Source of the DNA: an uncultured Pelagibacteraceae bacterium
GTDB lineage: Bacteria; Pseudomonadota; Alphaproteobacteria; Pelagibacterales; Pelagibacteraceae
Length of the DNA: 64,000 nt
Direction of reading: 5' to 3'
Assembly (NCBI GenBank): GCA_902622545.1
Contig: CACNQD010000004.1
Span: 1 to 64,000, forward strand
In this document: one piece after another, positions 23,025-33,820 of the stretch
Layout of the letters: each line of letters begins with the position of its first letter
Position numbering within the stretch: the stretch's first letter is position 1
Made by a program: the position numbers and the translations under genes
The notes under the pieces: model-generated
Seen by the model: the letters and a program-made list of their open reading frames with translations, nothing else
What the model was told of the DNA's origin: nothing
The model's database searches: none

Positions 23025-24116
23025 TTACTTCAATGTCGCTGCGTGAGCCATTCCAAGCTTAGCATTAGACATTTGGGCACCGCTCCAGAAAGGAACAGCA
23101 ACATCAGCAAACTCTTTCATAGAGTCATATACTTTTTTGAAAAATGCGTTTTTCTCAGCATTTTTATTTAAAGTAGCTTTTGCTGCAGCCATATATTCTA
23201 CGAAATAATCAGATGGAGTGTCTTCTAATTTAACCCCATGCTTAGTAGTAAGCTCTTGTAAAGCTTTACCGTTTTCGTAAATTCTGTAGCTTAAAGATTT
23301 TGCTAGTGATGCATTAGCAGCAACTTCAAGAGATTTTTTCTCGTGAGCTGTCATTGCATTATAAGTTTTTCCAGTTATGTAAAAGTCAGCATTAACTACA
23401 ACTTGGTGTAATCCTTGTAAGTAGTAATGTTTTAAGACTTTTTGAAAACCAAACGTTAAATCTGGTTTTGGACAACACCACTCAGCTGCATCAATAGTGC
23501 CTGCTTCAAGTGCTGGTAAAATATCACCACCACCCATTGCAACAGATGCTATACCAATGTCTTTGTAAGTTTGTCCTGGGATTCCTGGAGGAGTTCTGAA
23601 TTTATATTTTCTAAAGTCAGCCATATCTTTAATTGGTTTTGGAAACCAACCTAAAGCTTCTGGTCCAACTGGTTGAAGCATAAATCCTTTTATATCTCTT
23701 CCCATTTCTTTCCATAATTGGTCGTAAAGTTCTTTTCCACCACCATATTGGAACCATGATAGAAATGCTAAGTTATCTATACCTACTCCACCTCCTGCTA
23801 CAGGTGAACCAAATAACATAGCTGCTGGGTGATCGCCTGACCAATAGTGTGTCCAAGCAAATCCACAGTCAATTAAACCTTTGTCAACCGCATCTAAAGT
23901 TTCTTTAACTCCAACAACTGCTCCTGCTGGTAAAATTTCAAATTTTAAAGATCCATCAGTTAAAGCTGTTACAGTATCAGTGAAGTCTTTAAGCATTTTT
24001 ACCTCATCTGCTTTAGTATTAAGAACGGTCTGACATTTCAATGTTTTAGCGCTAGCGTTTGATACAAAACCAAATACTAAAAAAGCGGTAAACAAGATTG
24101 AAATAATTTTTTTCAT
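23025..24116 (-). CDS. dctP: TRAP transporter substrate-binding protein (DctP family)
   Basis: Signal peptide; LPAGAVVGVKETLDAVDKGLIDCGFAWTHYW; DAAEWCCPKPDLTFGFQKV. Confidence 0.93.
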   Translation of the reverse strand: MKKIISILFTAFLVFGFVSNASAKTLKCQTVLNTKADEVKMLKDFTDTVTALTDGSLKFEILPAGAVVGVKETLDAVDKGLIDCGFAWTHYWSGDHPAAMLFGSPVAGGGVGIDNLAFLSWFQYGGGKELYDQLWKEMGRDIKGFMLQPVGPEALGWFPKPIKDMADFRKYKFRTPPGIPGQTYKDIGIASVAMGGGDILPALEAGTIDAAEWCCPKPDLTFGFQKVLKHYYLQGLHQVVVNADFYITGKTYNAMTAHEKKSLEVAANASLAKSLSYRIYENGKALQELTTKHGVKLEDTPSDYFVEYMAAAKATLNKNAEKNAFFKKVYDSMKEFADVAVPFWSGAQMSNAKLGMAHAATLK

Positions 24117-24246
24117 AATTTCCCTCTCTTAAGTTATTTTTAAAAAACTAATTCTGACAAAAATCTTATAACGATACAAGAACCAAATATCTCAATAAAC
24201 CTAGTAAAAATGAGAGATTCAGTATAAAAATAAACCCAAAGTGATT

Positions 24247-25866
24247 ATGGAAAATTTTGATTATATTATTATTGGAGCAGGCTCAGCTGGTTGTGTTTTA
24301 GCTAATCGATTATCAGAAAATCCTAAAAATAAAGTTTTACTGTTAGAGGCTGGTGGAAAAGATAATTATCCATGGATACACATACCCGTTGGTTATTATA
24401 AGACTATGCATAATCCAAAAGTAGATTGGTGTTTTCGTACAGAAAAAGATGAGACGATGAATAATAGGTCAATAAGATATCCTAGAGGCAAAACACTAGG
24501 AGGCAGTTCATCAATAAATGGTTTGTTGTGGATAAGGGGTCAAAGTAATGATTACGATAATTGGCGTCAGCAAGGTAACAAAGGTTGGGGATGGGATGAT
24601 GTATTACCGTACTTTATAAAATCAGAAAACAACGAGCTAGGCAAAGGCAAATTTCATAGTGATGAAGGTCCAATCATGGTTGCAAATAAAAAAATTAAAT
24701 TAAAAATGCTTGATGAATTTATAAATGCTGCAGAGGAAAAAGGTATTCCTAAGGTAAATGATTTTAATACAGGTGATAATTTTGGTGTTGGTTTTTTTCA
24801 ATTTACTACAACTTTTAATAAATTAGGTTTGAAATTAAGATATAGTGCAGCAAAAGGTTACTTAAATCCTGCAAAAAAAAGATCGAATTTAAAGATATTA
24901 ACTAATGCTCATGTTCAAAAAATTAATTTTGAAGGTAAAAAAGCTTCAGGTATTGAATACTTTCTTGGAGAAAATTTGACTAAAATTTATGCCAATAAAG
25001 AGGTTATATTATGTGCGGGCTCAATTGGATCGCCTCATATCTTACAAGTCTCAGGAATTGGTGATGGTGATAAATTAAGTAAAATTGGGATAGATTTAAT
25101 AAAAAATCTTAAAGGAGTTGGTAAAAATTTACAAGACCACTTAATGTTTAGACCAGTATATAAAGTTAAAAATTTAAAATCGTTGAATAAGAAAATTAAT
25201 AGTCTTTTTGGAAAATTTTTAATTGGATTAGAATATATTTTTAATCAAAGTGGACCAATGACTATGGGAGCAAGTCAGGTGTGTGGTTTTGCTAAAAGTG
25301 ACAGTTCTAGAGAAACTCCAAATCTACAATTCCATGTACAGCCTATTAGTACAGATATTTTAGGAGCAACTAAACTCCATGATTTTGACGGAATTACACC
25401 AACAGTTGCTAATATTAGACCATCAAGTAGAGGAGAAATTAATATTGTAAGTAAAAATATTAAAGATAATCCAAAGATTAAGATGAATTATTTATCAACT
25501 GATGATGATAGGTATGTTGCTGCACAAGGATTAAAATTTGTAAGAAAAATAATGTTAGATACTGAAACATTTAAAAAATATGAACCAGAGGAATACCGTC
25601 CTGGTGCTCACATTAAAGATGACGAGGAACTAGTTAAAGCTGGTAGTGACTATGCACAAACAATTTTTCATCCTGTTGGCACTTGCAAAATGGGTCAAGA
25701 TGAGAATTCAGTTGTAAACGATAGACTTAAAGTTCATGGAGTTGAAAATTTAAGAGTAGTTGATGCATCAATTATGCCTAATATTACATCAGGAAATACA
25801 AACGCACCAACTATTATGATTGCAGAAAAAGCATCTGACATGATATTAGAAGACAATCTGCAATGA
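24247..25866 (+). CDS. GMC-family FAD oxidoreductase (choline-dehydrogenase-like)
   Basis: [68 protein letters not shown]. Confidence 0.93.
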   Translation: MENFDYIIIGAGSAGCVLANRLSENPKNKVLLLEAGGKDNYPWIHIPVGYYKTMHNPKVDWCFRTEKDETMNNRSIRYPRGKTLGGSSSINGLLWIRGQSNDYDNWRQQGNKGWGWDDVLPYFIKSENNELGKGKFHSDEGPIMVANKKIKLKMLDEFINAAEEKGIPKVNDFNTGDNFGVGFFQFTTTFNKLGLKLRYSAAKGYLNPAKKRSNLKILTNAHVQKINFEGKKASGIEYFLGENLTKIYANKEVILCAGSIGSPHILQVSGIGDGDKLSKIGIDLIKNLKGVGKNLQDHLMFRPVYKVKNLKSLNKKINSLFGKFLIGLEYIFNQSGPMTMGASQVCGFAKSDSSRETPNLQFHVQPISTDILGATKLHDFDGITPTVANIRPSSRGEINIVSKNIKDNPKIKMNYLSTDDDRYVAAQGLKFVRKIMLDTETFKKYEPEEYRPGAHIKDDEELVKAGSDYAQTIFHPVGTCKMGQDENSVVNDRLKVHGVENLRVVDASIMPNITSGNTNAPTIMIAEKASDMILEDNLQ

Positions 25867-26444
25867 ATGAAGAAATAATAATTTTTACACAAATAGTTTT
25901 TATCGATTTAGTTTTAGCGGGTGATAATGCAATAATAATTGGTATGGTTGCATCTCAATTTCCAGCCGCGGAGAGAAAAAAAATTATTTTTTGGGGAATT
26001 GGTGGAGCTGTTGTTTTAAGAATAATACTAACTCTTTTAACTGCATACTTGTTACAAATAACTGGTCTAAGATTGATTGGTGGGTTAGCGTTATTATATA
26101 TTTGCTATAAACTTTATAAAGATATTCTAAAAGATTCTAATAGTGAACCAAATAGTAAGATAAAAATAGATAAGTCTAGTTTTATAAAAGCTATATCAAC
26201 TGTATTAATTGCAGATTTTACAATGAGTTTAGATAACGTGCTTGGTGTAGCTGGAGCAGCAAAAGATCACTACGGACTTTTGGTTTTTGGTTTAGTCTTA
26301 TCAATAGTTTTAATGGCAACTGCTGCTACTTTAATATCTGGATGGATAAAAAAGTATAAATGGATTGGTTGGGTTGGTTTATTAGCAATACTGGTAGTTG
26401 CAATAGATTTGATTTATACTGACCTAAAAATTTTAATTATTTGA
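25863..26444 (+). CDS. TerC-family integral membrane protein
   Basis: [33 protein letters not shown]. Confidence 0.9.
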   Translation: MNEEIIIFTQIVFIDLVLAGDNAIIIGMVASQFPAAERKKIIFWGIGGAVVLRIILTLLTAYLLQITGLRLIGGLALLYICYKLYKDILKDSNSEPNSKIKIDKSSFIKAISTVLIADFTMSLDNVLGVAGAAKDHYGLLVFGLVLSIVLMATAATLISGWIKKYKWIGWVGLLAILVVAIDLIYTDLKILII

Positions 26445-27211
26445 TGTACCTAAAAAAATATAACTTAAAAAACAAAACAGCTCTTGTTACAGGTGCCGGT
26501 AAAGGTTTAGGGCGAGCCTGCGCAATTGCTTTAGCTGAAGCCGGAACAAATCTAATAATAATTAGCAGGACTGAAAAAGATTTAAAAGAAGTCTCAAAAA
26601 TTATTAAAAAATTTAGAGTAAATTGTAAATATTTTGTATGTGATGTTACAAAATATGAACAAATTAAAAAAGTTATTAATTCTCAAAAAAGAATAGATGT
26701 TGTTGTCAATAATGCGGGAACAAATATTCCAGAACATTTTACTAAAGTTAAAAAAAGTAACATGGAGTATTTGGTAAAAGTTAACACTATAGCTTCATTT
26801 AATATAGCTCAGCTAAGCGCATTAAAGATGATTGAATTAAAAACAAGAAAAAAAACTGGGGGAGTTATAATTAATATGTCTTCACAAATGGGGCATGTGG
26901 GTGGACCAATTAGAAGTGTTTATAATATGAATAAATTTGGTTTAGAAGGATTAACCAAAGGAATGTCAATAGATTTAGCTAAATACAATATAAGAGTAAA
27001 TACTATATGCCCAACTTTTGTTGTAACCCCAATGACTAAAAAATTTTTAAAAGACAAAAAATTTATGAAAGAAGTTCTTGGTAATATTCCACTAGGAAAG
27101 TTTGCAGAACTGTCAGATATTGCAAGTGCTGTTGTTTTTTTAGCTTCAGATCAAGCATCGATGATTACTGGAACATCTTTATTGGTAGATGGTGGATGGA
27201 CAGCAAAATAA
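26441..27211 (+). CDS. SDR family oxidoreductase
   Basis: VTGAGKGLGRACA, NNAGTN, YNMNKFGLEGL, LVDGGWTAK. Confidence 0.9.
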   Translation: MMYLKKYNLKNKTALVTGAGKGLGRACAIALAEAGTNLIIISRTEKDLKEVSKIIKKFRVNCKYFVCDVTKYEQIKKVINSQKRIDVVVNNAGTNIPEHFTKVKKSNMEYLVKVNTIASFNIAQLSALKMIELKTRKKTGGVIINMSSQMGHVGGPIRSVYNMNKFGLEGLTKGMSIDLAKYNIRVNTICPTFVVTPMTKKFLKDKKFMKEVLGNIPLGKFAELSDIASAVVFLASDQASMITGTSLLVDGGWTAK

Positions 27212-28008
27212 TAAAATATATTTTATTATTTGTTTTCATTTTTTCATTTGAAGCAAAATCAATTGAATTCAATGGTAAATTTATTCAAGGTCATTTTATT
27301 TTAGGAAAAACAGATCCTGGAGCCAAAATTAAAATTGATGATAAAGAAATAAAAGTTACTGAAGATGGTGATTTTGTTTTTGGACTTGAAAGAGATAGAA
27401 AAAATGATGTGGTGATCGTCAAAACATTGAATGGTAATAAGACTAAAATAGTTAAAAAGGTAATTAAAAGAGAATACAAAATTCAAAGAATTGATGGTCT
27501 TGAGCCTAAGAAAGTCACACCTCCTAAAGAATTTTATGCAAGGATTAAAAAAGAAAATAAATTAATTGTTAGAGCTAGAGAAATAAATTCAAATTTAAAA
27601 TTTTTTAAAAATAAATTTATAGCTCCTTTAGATGATGCAATAATAACAGGAATTTATGGTAGTCAAAGGATTCTTAACGGTAAACCTAAGTCTCCCCACT
27701 ATGGAATAGATTTTGCAGGTAAACTTGGAACTCCAATAAAAGCGATGGCTAATGGAGTAGTCACGCTTGCTGAGAATGATTTATATTACACTGGAGCAAC
27801 GCTTATTTTTGATCACGGACATGGAATTTCTACATTATATATGCACATGGATAAAATATTTGTAGAAGAAGGTGATATTGTAAAACAAGGTGATATAATC
27901 GGTACTGTAGGTTCTAGCGGAAGATCAACTGGACCTCATTTAGACATTAGGTTAAATTGGTTTGGGATTAAGTTAGATCCCTCAACAGTTATAGATATAA
28001 AATTATGA
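27196..28008 (+). CDS. M23-family metallopeptidase (LytM domain)
   Basis: HYGIDFAGKLGTPIKAMANGVV...HGHGISTLYMHM...GDIIGTVGSSGRSTGPHLDIRL. Confidence 0.92.
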   Translation: MDSKIIKYILLFVFIFSFEAKSIEFNGKFIQGHFILGKTDPGAKIKIDDKEIKVTEDGDFVFGLERDRKNDVVIVKTLNGNKTKIVKKVIKREYKIQRIDGLEPKKVTPPKEFYARIKKENKLIVRAREINSNLKFFKNKFIAPLDDAIITGIYGSQRILNGKPKSPHYGIDFAGKLGTPIKAMANGVVTLAENDLYYTGATLIFDHGHGISTLYMHMDKIFVEEGDIVKQGDIIGTVGSSGRSTGPHLDIRLNWFGIKLDPSTVIDIKL

Positions 28009-28781
28009 AACAAAATAATTTAGAAAAAATCTCAAATAAACTTGTAACTGCGTTTTTGAAAAATAGACTAATAAAAGCAATCCCTAATAAATATACAAAA
28101 AAAATAAAAGAAGCACAAAAATTGAGAAAACTTTGTGAAAGTAAAATTAAATTGCCTGCAATTGGTTTTAAAGCAGCTGGCACAGGTATTCCTTTAATCA
28201 AAAAGTTAAAAGAAAAGGAACCTTTTTATGCAACAGTTTATAAAAGAAATTGTTTAAGTAGTGGTAAAAGTGTTAAAATAAATAAAGCAACTTTAGGTAT
28301 AGAGCTCGAAGTTTGTTATAAAGTTAAAAAATCCTTTTTTTTATCTAAAGGTTTAATTACTATGAAAAATATATCGAAATATATTTCTCACATGGCGCCA
28401 TGTATTGAGGTGGTTGGTTACAGACAAAGAAAAAAAGGAATTACTTCTTTTGGTGACTTATGCAGTGATTTCGGTGCAAATGTAAAATTTTTAATAGGTG
28501 CCAAAAAGAAATATAAAAGAATAAATATTGGGAATTTGAAAACTAATATTTCAAATAAAAAAATTAATCAAAGCGTAAGTGGTAATACTAATACAGTCTA
28601 CATAAACCCATTAAACTCTTTGAGATTTGTTTTGAATAAAGTTAGAAAAGATAAAATAAATTTAAATAAAGATTTTTGGGTTTTTACTGGTTCTTCGGTT
28701 GGTGTAGTTCCAATTAAAGGTAAGGGTCTTTATACTGGTAAAGTTGATAAACTAGGTTCAGTTAAAGCAGTTATAAGATAA
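28005..28781 (+). CDS. 2-keto-4-pentenoate hydratase/MhpD-like (FAH superfamily) protein
   Basis: LGIELEVCY, APCIEVVGYR, TGSSVGVVPIKGKGLYTGKVDKLGSVK. Confidence 0.7.
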   Translation: MKQNNLEKISNKLVTAFLKNRLIKAIPNKYTKKIKEAQKLRKLCESKIKLPAIGFKAAGTGIPLIKKLKEKEPFYATVYKRNCLSSGKSVKINKATLGIELEVCYKVKKSFFLSKGLITMKNISKYISHMAPCIEVVGYRQRKKGITSFGDLCSDFGANVKFLIGAKKKYKRINIGNLKTNISNKKINQSVSGNTNTVYINPLNSLRFVLNKVRKDKINLNKDFWVFTGSSVGVVPIKGKGLYTGKVDKLGSVKAVIR

Positions 28782-28794
28782 AAAATTGTTTAAA

Positions 28795-30591
28795 TTAAGA
28801 AATTAAAGAAGGTTGTTTCTTCATATCCTCTTTTTTAATACCTGCAACTTTAACAGGTTTTTTCATAGCATCTCGTCTAAAAGGTTCACCAAGCTCTTGA
28901 TTTAAAATTATTTCAATAAAAGTTGTAATACCTTTTTTTTGATCTTCGCAAGATTGTTTAATTGCTTTGGTTGTCTCTTCCATTGTTTTACAAGTTACTC
29001 CTTTTAATCCACAAGCATTAGCAACTTTTGCATAACTTAATTCAGGGTCAAGTTCTGTTCCAACAAAATTATCATCAAACCAAAGTATTGAATTTCTTTT
29101 TTCGGCGCCCCATTGATAATTTCTAAAAATTACCATTGTGATAGCTGGCCATTCTTCTCTTGCACATGAGCTCATTTCATTCATGCTAATTCCAAAAGCT
29201 CCATCACCTGCAAATCCTACCACCGGAGTATCAGGACAGCCAATTTTTGCGCCTAGAATGGCTGGAAAACCATATCCACAAGGACCGAATAAACCAGGTG
29301 CTAAATATTTTCTTGGTTTTTCAAAAGTTGGGTAAGCATTTCCTATTGCACAATTGTTACCTATATCGCTAGAGATAATTGCATCTTGAGGTAAAGCGTC
29401 TTGAATTGCTCTCCATGCTTGTCTTGGGGACATTCTATCTTTATCTCTTTCCCTTGCTTCTTTGTTCCAAACTGTACCAGGATCGTCCTCTTCATGATCT
29501 AAACCAGATAAAGTTTGTAACCACGCAGATTTAGTTTTATGTATTAAATTTTTCCTCTCTTCTCTGCTAGTATTTCCTGCGTCTGAAGAAAGTTTATCTA
29601 AAATCTGTTGAGCTACTTGTTTGGCATCTCCACAAATTCCAACTGAAACCTTTTTAGTAAGACCAATTCTGTCAGGATTCATATCCACTTGAATTATTGT
29701 TGCCTTCTTTGGCCAATAATCAATTCCATATCCTGGTAATGTTGAAAAAGGATTAAGTCTTGTACCAAGTGCTAGTACTACATCTGCTTTAGATATTAAT
29801 TCCATAGCAGCTTTAGATCCATTGTATCCTAAGGGTCCTACAGCTAAAGGGTGGCTTCCAGGAAAACTATCATTATGTTGATAACCATTACAAACCGGTG
29901 CGTCCAATTTTTCAGCTAATTTTTTACATTCATCAATTGCTCCACCTAAAACAACTCCAGCTCCAGATAAAATTACTGGAAATTTAGCTTTTGATAAAAG
30001 TTTTGCAGCGTTCTCGATTGCTTCTTTGCCCCCACCCTGTCTTTCAAATCTAACAATAGGTGGCAATTCAATATCTATAACTTGCGTCCAATAATCTCTT
30101 GGAACATTAATTTGCGCAGGTGCAGAGCCTCTAAATGCTTTTTCAATAACTCTATTAAGAACCTCTGCCATTCTAGATGGATCTCTTACTTCTTCTTGAT
30201 AGCAAACCATATCTTTAAATAAATTCATTTGTTCGACTTCTTGAAAACCTCCTTGGCCCATAGTCTTGTTTGCAGCTTGTGGTGTAACCACTAATAAGGG
30301 TGTGTGATTCCAGTAAGCAGTTTTAATCGGAGTTACTAATCCGGTTATACCCGGACCATTTTGGGCTATCACCATCGACATTTTTCCAGTAGCTCTTGTG
30401 TAACCATCGGCAATTAATCCGCCGTTTGTCTCATGAGCTACATCCCAAAATGTTATACCAGCTTTTGGAAATAAATCTGAAATAGGCATAAAAGCAGAAC
30501 CTATAATTCCGAAAGCGTGTTCAATTCCATGCATTTGAAGAACTTTAATAAAAGCTTCTTCTGTTGTCATTTTAGTCATAATAAATCTCAA
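28795..30591 (-). CDS. xsc: Sulfoacetaldehyde acetyltransferase, ThDP-dependent
   Basis: MTTEEAFIKVLQMHGIEHAFGIIGSAFMPISDLFPKAGI..FWDVAHETNGGLIADGYTRATGKMSMVIAQNGPGITG matches Xsc family. Confidence 0.92.
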   Translation of the reverse strand: MRFIMTKMTTEEAFIKVLQMHGIEHAFGIIGSAFMPISDLFPKAGITFWDVAHETNGGLIADGYTRATGKMSMVIAQNGPGITGLVTPIKTAYWNHTPLLVVTPQAANKTMGQGGFQEVEQMNLFKDMVCYQEEVRDPSRMAEVLNRVIEKAFRGSAPAQINVPRDYWTQVIDIELPPIVRFERQGGGKEAIENAAKLLSKAKFPVILSGAGVVLGGAIDECKKLAEKLDAPVCNGYQHNDSFPGSHPLAVGPLGYNGSKAAMELISKADVVLALGTRLNPFSTLPGYGIDYWPKKATIIQVDMNPDRIGLTKKVSVGICGDAKQVAQQILDKLSSDAGNTSREERKNLIHKTKSAWLQTLSGLDHEEDDPGTVWNKEARERDKDRMSPRQAWRAIQDALPQDAIISSDIGNNCAIGNAYPTFEKPRKYLAPGLFGPCGYGFPAILGAKIGCPDTPVVGFAGDGAFGISMNEMSSCAREEWPAITMVIFRNYQWGAEKRNSILWFDDNFVGTELDPELSYAKVANACGLKGVTCKTMEETTKAIKQSCEDQKKGITTFIEIILNQELGEPFRRDAMKKPVKVAGIKKEDMKKQPSLIS

Positions 30592-30660
30592 TAAATTTTG
30601 TTTGCAATCGAACGATTAATATATAAATTATTTCGAAGTTTCTACTAAGAAATCGTCACA

Positions 30661-30948
30661 ATGGCTAAAACAGACATAATAATTCACGATAAAAAAGACA
30701 ATGTTGGGGTAATAGTAGTTGAAAAAGTAAATAAAGGCCAAGATTGTGGTTGTTGGATCATGGAAAATGACGCCTCAAATAACATTAAATCCGAAGCAGA
30801 AATTCCCCTTGGACATAAAATTGCTTTGCAAGATTTTAAAGAAGGTGACACAATTATAAAATATGGACATGATATTGGTAAAGTAATTAAGTCAATAAAA
30901 AAAGGTGACCATGTTCATGTACATAATGTAAAAACAAAAAAGTGGTAA
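30661..30948 (+). CDS. suyA: (2R)-sulfolactate sulfo-lyase subunit alpha (SAF domain)
   Basis: SAF domain [27 protein letters not shown]; next to suyB. Confidence 0.85.
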   Translation: MAKTDIIIHDKKDNVGVIVVEKVNKGQDCGCWIMENDASNNIKSEAEIPLGHKIALQDFKEGDTIIKYGHDIGKVIKSIKKGDHVHVHNVKTKKW

Positions 30949-32117
30949 AAATGGATATTCCAAAAAGTTTTTTAGGTTACAAAAGAGAAAATGGAAGAGC
31001 GGGTACAAGAAATCATGTAATTATTCTTCCGGTTGATGATATTTCAAATGCATGTGCAGAAGCTGTATCTAACAATATTAAAGGGACTATTGCTTTACCT
31101 CATTCTTACGGAAGGTTGCAATTTGGTGCTGATCTTGAATTACATTTTAGAACAATGATAGGAACAGGTAAAAATCCTAACGTTGCAGCTGTCATAGTTA
31201 TAGGTATAGAGCCTAAATGGACTAAAAGAATTGTAGATGCTATTGCAAAAACTGGAAAGCCTGTAGAAGGATTTAGTATCGAGGGTGTTGGAGATATTGA
31301 TACAATCGCAAAAGTTTCTAAAAAAGCTCAAGAACTCTCAATGTGGGCATCCGAAAAACAGAGAGAAGAATGTCCAATAAGCGATTTGTGGATTTCTGTA
31401 AAGTGTGGAGAATCTGATACAACATCAGGGCTAGCGTCAAATCCTACAGTAGGAAATTTAATGGATAAACTTGAGCCTTTAGGTGTTCATCTTTGTTTTG
31501 GAGAAACATCTGAGTTAACAGGTGCTGAAAATGTTTGTGCTAAAAGAGGTAAAACTAAAGAGGCGCAAGACAAATTTATGAAAACTTGGAGTTCATATAA
31601 CGATTTTATTTTAAAAGAAGCAACTAACGACCTATCTGAGAGCCAACCAACTGCAGGAAATATTGCAGGAGGATTGACTACAATTGAAGAAAAAGCTTTT
31701 GGAAATTTTCAAAAAATTGGATCAAGAGAATTTATTGATGTTCTTGAACCTGCCGAAGAACCGAGTAAGGGAAAAGGATTGTATTTTATGGATACATCCT
31801 CAGCAGCTGCTGAGTGTGTCACTCTTCAAGCAGCAGGCGGATTTAATATTCATTTATTTCCAACTGGACAAGGAAATATAATTGGAAATCCAATAGAACC
31901 GGTTATTAAATTAACTGCAAATCCATTAACTGCTAAAACTATGAGTGAACACATTGATCTTGATGTATCTAAAATACTTTCTAGAGAAATGAATCTTGAT
32001 CAAGCAGGTGATGAATTAATAAAAGCAACTCTTAAAGTTGCTAATGGTAGATTAACTTGTGCAGAGGCACTAGGTCATAAAGAGTTCGTAATGACCAAAC
32101 TTTATAGAAGCGCTTAA
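30942..32117 (+). CDS. suyB: (2R)-sulfolactate sulfo-lyase subunit beta (UxaA family)
   Basis: [53 protein letters not shown]. Confidence 0.87.
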   Translation: MVKMDIPKSFLGYKRENGRAGTRNHVIILPVDDISNACAEAVSNNIKGTIALPHSYGRLQFGADLELHFRTMIGTGKNPNVAAVIVIGIEPKWTKRIVDAIAKTGKPVEGFSIEGVGDIDTIAKVSKKAQELSMWASEKQREECPISDLWISVKCGESDTTSGLASNPTVGNLMDKLEPLGVHLCFGETSELTGAENVCAKRGKTKEAQDKFMKTWSSYNDFILKEATNDLSESQPTAGNIAGGLTTIEEKAFGNFQKIGSREFIDVLEPAEEPSKGKGLYFMDTSSAAAECVTLQAAGGFNIHLFPTGQGNIIGNPIEPVIKLTANPLTAKTMSEHIDLDVSKILSREMNLDQAGDELIKATLKVANGRLTCAEALGHKEFVMTKLYRSA

Positions 32118-32119
32118 AA

Positions 32120-33214
32120 TTACTTAGATGATATAGTTGGTTTTGGAATATACTTATCTTTTAATTTAGACAAAACTTTTCTTAAAACTGCTGCTCCAAC
32201 TCCTAATCCTAAAGCTAAAACTAAAGATGCCATACCGTAAAGAAAAGGAACATTTTTAGATAGATCTCTTACAAATTCTGAAACAGGTCCTAGTGAGGGT
32301 TTAGAATTTTTATATATTTCTGATACATTTTCTGCTGCAAAAAAAGTATCGTAGGCAATTGCAACACCAACTAACAATAATAAAACTGCTAAAATAGTTT
32401 TGAATTGTGAGCTATCAACTCTTTCTCCAAGTTTTTGTCCAATTTGTACACCTAAAATCGAACCTAAAATTAAAACTGTAACTAGTATAAGATCAATTGT
32501 TCCGTAATTAAATGCATGCAATACAGTAACTATTGCACTTACAAAAATAGTTACAAATAAAGATGTCCCAGGAATTAATTTTGTAGGCATTCCAATTATA
32601 TAAATCATTGCAGGAACTAAAATAAAAGCTCCGCCAACACCTAATATTGCTGCAATAAAACCTACCAAAAAACCAATTACTATTGGAGTAAATGCGCTCT
32701 CATATAGTTTTGATTTCTTAAATCTCATTCTAAATGGTAAGCCGTGAAACCAATAATGATCGTGTAATTTTTTCTTAACTACAATTTTTTTTCGTGCTCT
32801 ATCTATTTCAGTGACTCCTTGGACAAGCATCATTGTGCCAATGATTGCAAGTATATACATATATGCAAGAGATATTACGATGTTAATTTTACCGATATCT
32901 TGAAAATAACTAAAAGTATAAATGCCTAAGGCAGTACCAACTACTCCTCCAACTACTATCATCAAACCCATTTTATAATCTAATGTTCCTTTAAGATAAT
33001 GTGTGGTTGATCCTGATATAGAAGTTCCTAAAATATTGTTGGCCTCGTTTGGTACCGCATAAGCTGGTGGAATTCCCAGAAAAATTAAAAAAGGCGTCAT
33101 TAAAAATCCACCACCAACACCAAAAAGACCTGATAAAATCCCAACTGCTAAGCTTAATATAAATATGAATGGCAGGCTTACGTAAACTTCTGCTATTGGA
33201 AGAAAGAATTCCAT
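32120..33214 (-). CDS. TauE/SafE-family membrane transporter (putative sulfite exporter)
   Basis: GILSGLFGVGGGFLMTPFLIFLGIPPAYAV; GFIAAILGVGGAFILVPAMIYIIGMP repeats. Confidence 0.9.
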   Translation of the reverse strand: MEFFLPIAEVYVSLPFIFILSLAVGILSGLFGVGGGFLMTPFLIFLGIPPAYAVPNEANNILGTSISGSTTHYLKGTLDYKMGLMIVVGGVVGTALGIYTFSYFQDIGKINIVISLAYMYILAIIGTMMLVQGVTEIDRARKKIVVKKKLHDHYWFHGLPFRMRFKKSKLYESAFTPIVIGFLVGFIAAILGVGGAFILVPAMIYIIGMPTKLIPGTSLFVTIFVSAIVTVLHAFNYGTIDLILVTVLILGSILGVQIGQKLGERVDSSQFKTILAVLLLLVGVAIAYDTFFAAENVSEIYKNSKPSLGPVSEFVRDLSKNVPFLYGMASLVLALGLGVGAAVLRKVLSKLKDKYIPKPTISSK

Positions 33215-33259
33215 GACTGTTAATTATCCTGAAAATATTTGAAGTCAACTATTTGATTA

Positions 33260-33409
33260 TTAAATTCCAAAAAATGTGCTCGAAAGAATTACTACCCAAT
33301 ATGCTGCTAAACCCATGTAGAGCACAAACTTAGCATTTATATATGAAAATATTTTTGAGTTTTTTATAAACTTGAAAATGTTTAGGTTTTTATTTAAATT
33401 TTCAAGCAT
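33260..33409 (-). CDS. Small single-TM protein (49 aa) between TauE-like gene and aprA
   Basis: Read directly: MLENLNKNLNIFKFIKNSKIFSYINAKFVLYMGLAAYWVVILSSTFFGI*. Confidence 0.5.
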   Translation of the reverse strand: MLENLNKNLNIFKFIKNSKIFSYINAKFVLYMGLAAYWVVILSSTFFGI

Positions 33410-33451
33410 ACTTATCAAGTACACCCAGAAAGAATATTTATCAAGTCTTAT

Positions 33452-33802
33452 TTAAAAAATCGTTGCACCAAAAACTTTGACTGAGTCGCCTTCTTCTCCA
33501 AGAACAAGTCTTCCAAGAAACTCCCCTTCTTCAGTGGTGCTCTTTTGTTTAAAAAGAACTGTCACGTGTAATCCTCTTCTAAGGCAGCCAAAAGCCTTAT
33601 AATCATCAGACAAACTACATATTAATTTGTTGCTGGCCCATTGCTTCCCAAGCTCCACTTCATTTGCTCCATAAAGCATTTGAGATGAAAAATCTTTGGT
33701 AAAACCGCCATAATCCTTCATATTTGATGATTTAATCAAATTTTGCCAAATTGGATTAGCAATTTCTATTATCTGTTCATCTGATTTTGATGTGAAACTC
33801 AT
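33452..33802 (-). CDS. Uncharacterised protein (116 aa) downstream of aprA
   Basis: Intact ORF, 18 nt from aprA stop, same strand; no family recognised. Confidence 0.75.
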   Translation of the reverse strand: MSFTSKSDEQIIEIANPIWQNLIKSSNMKDYGGFTKDFSSQMLYGANEVELGKQWASNKLICSLSDDYKAFGCLRRGLHVTVLFKQKSTTEEGEFLGRLVLGEEGDSVKVFGATIF

Positions 33803-33820
33803 ATTTATAATTGTTAGGAC

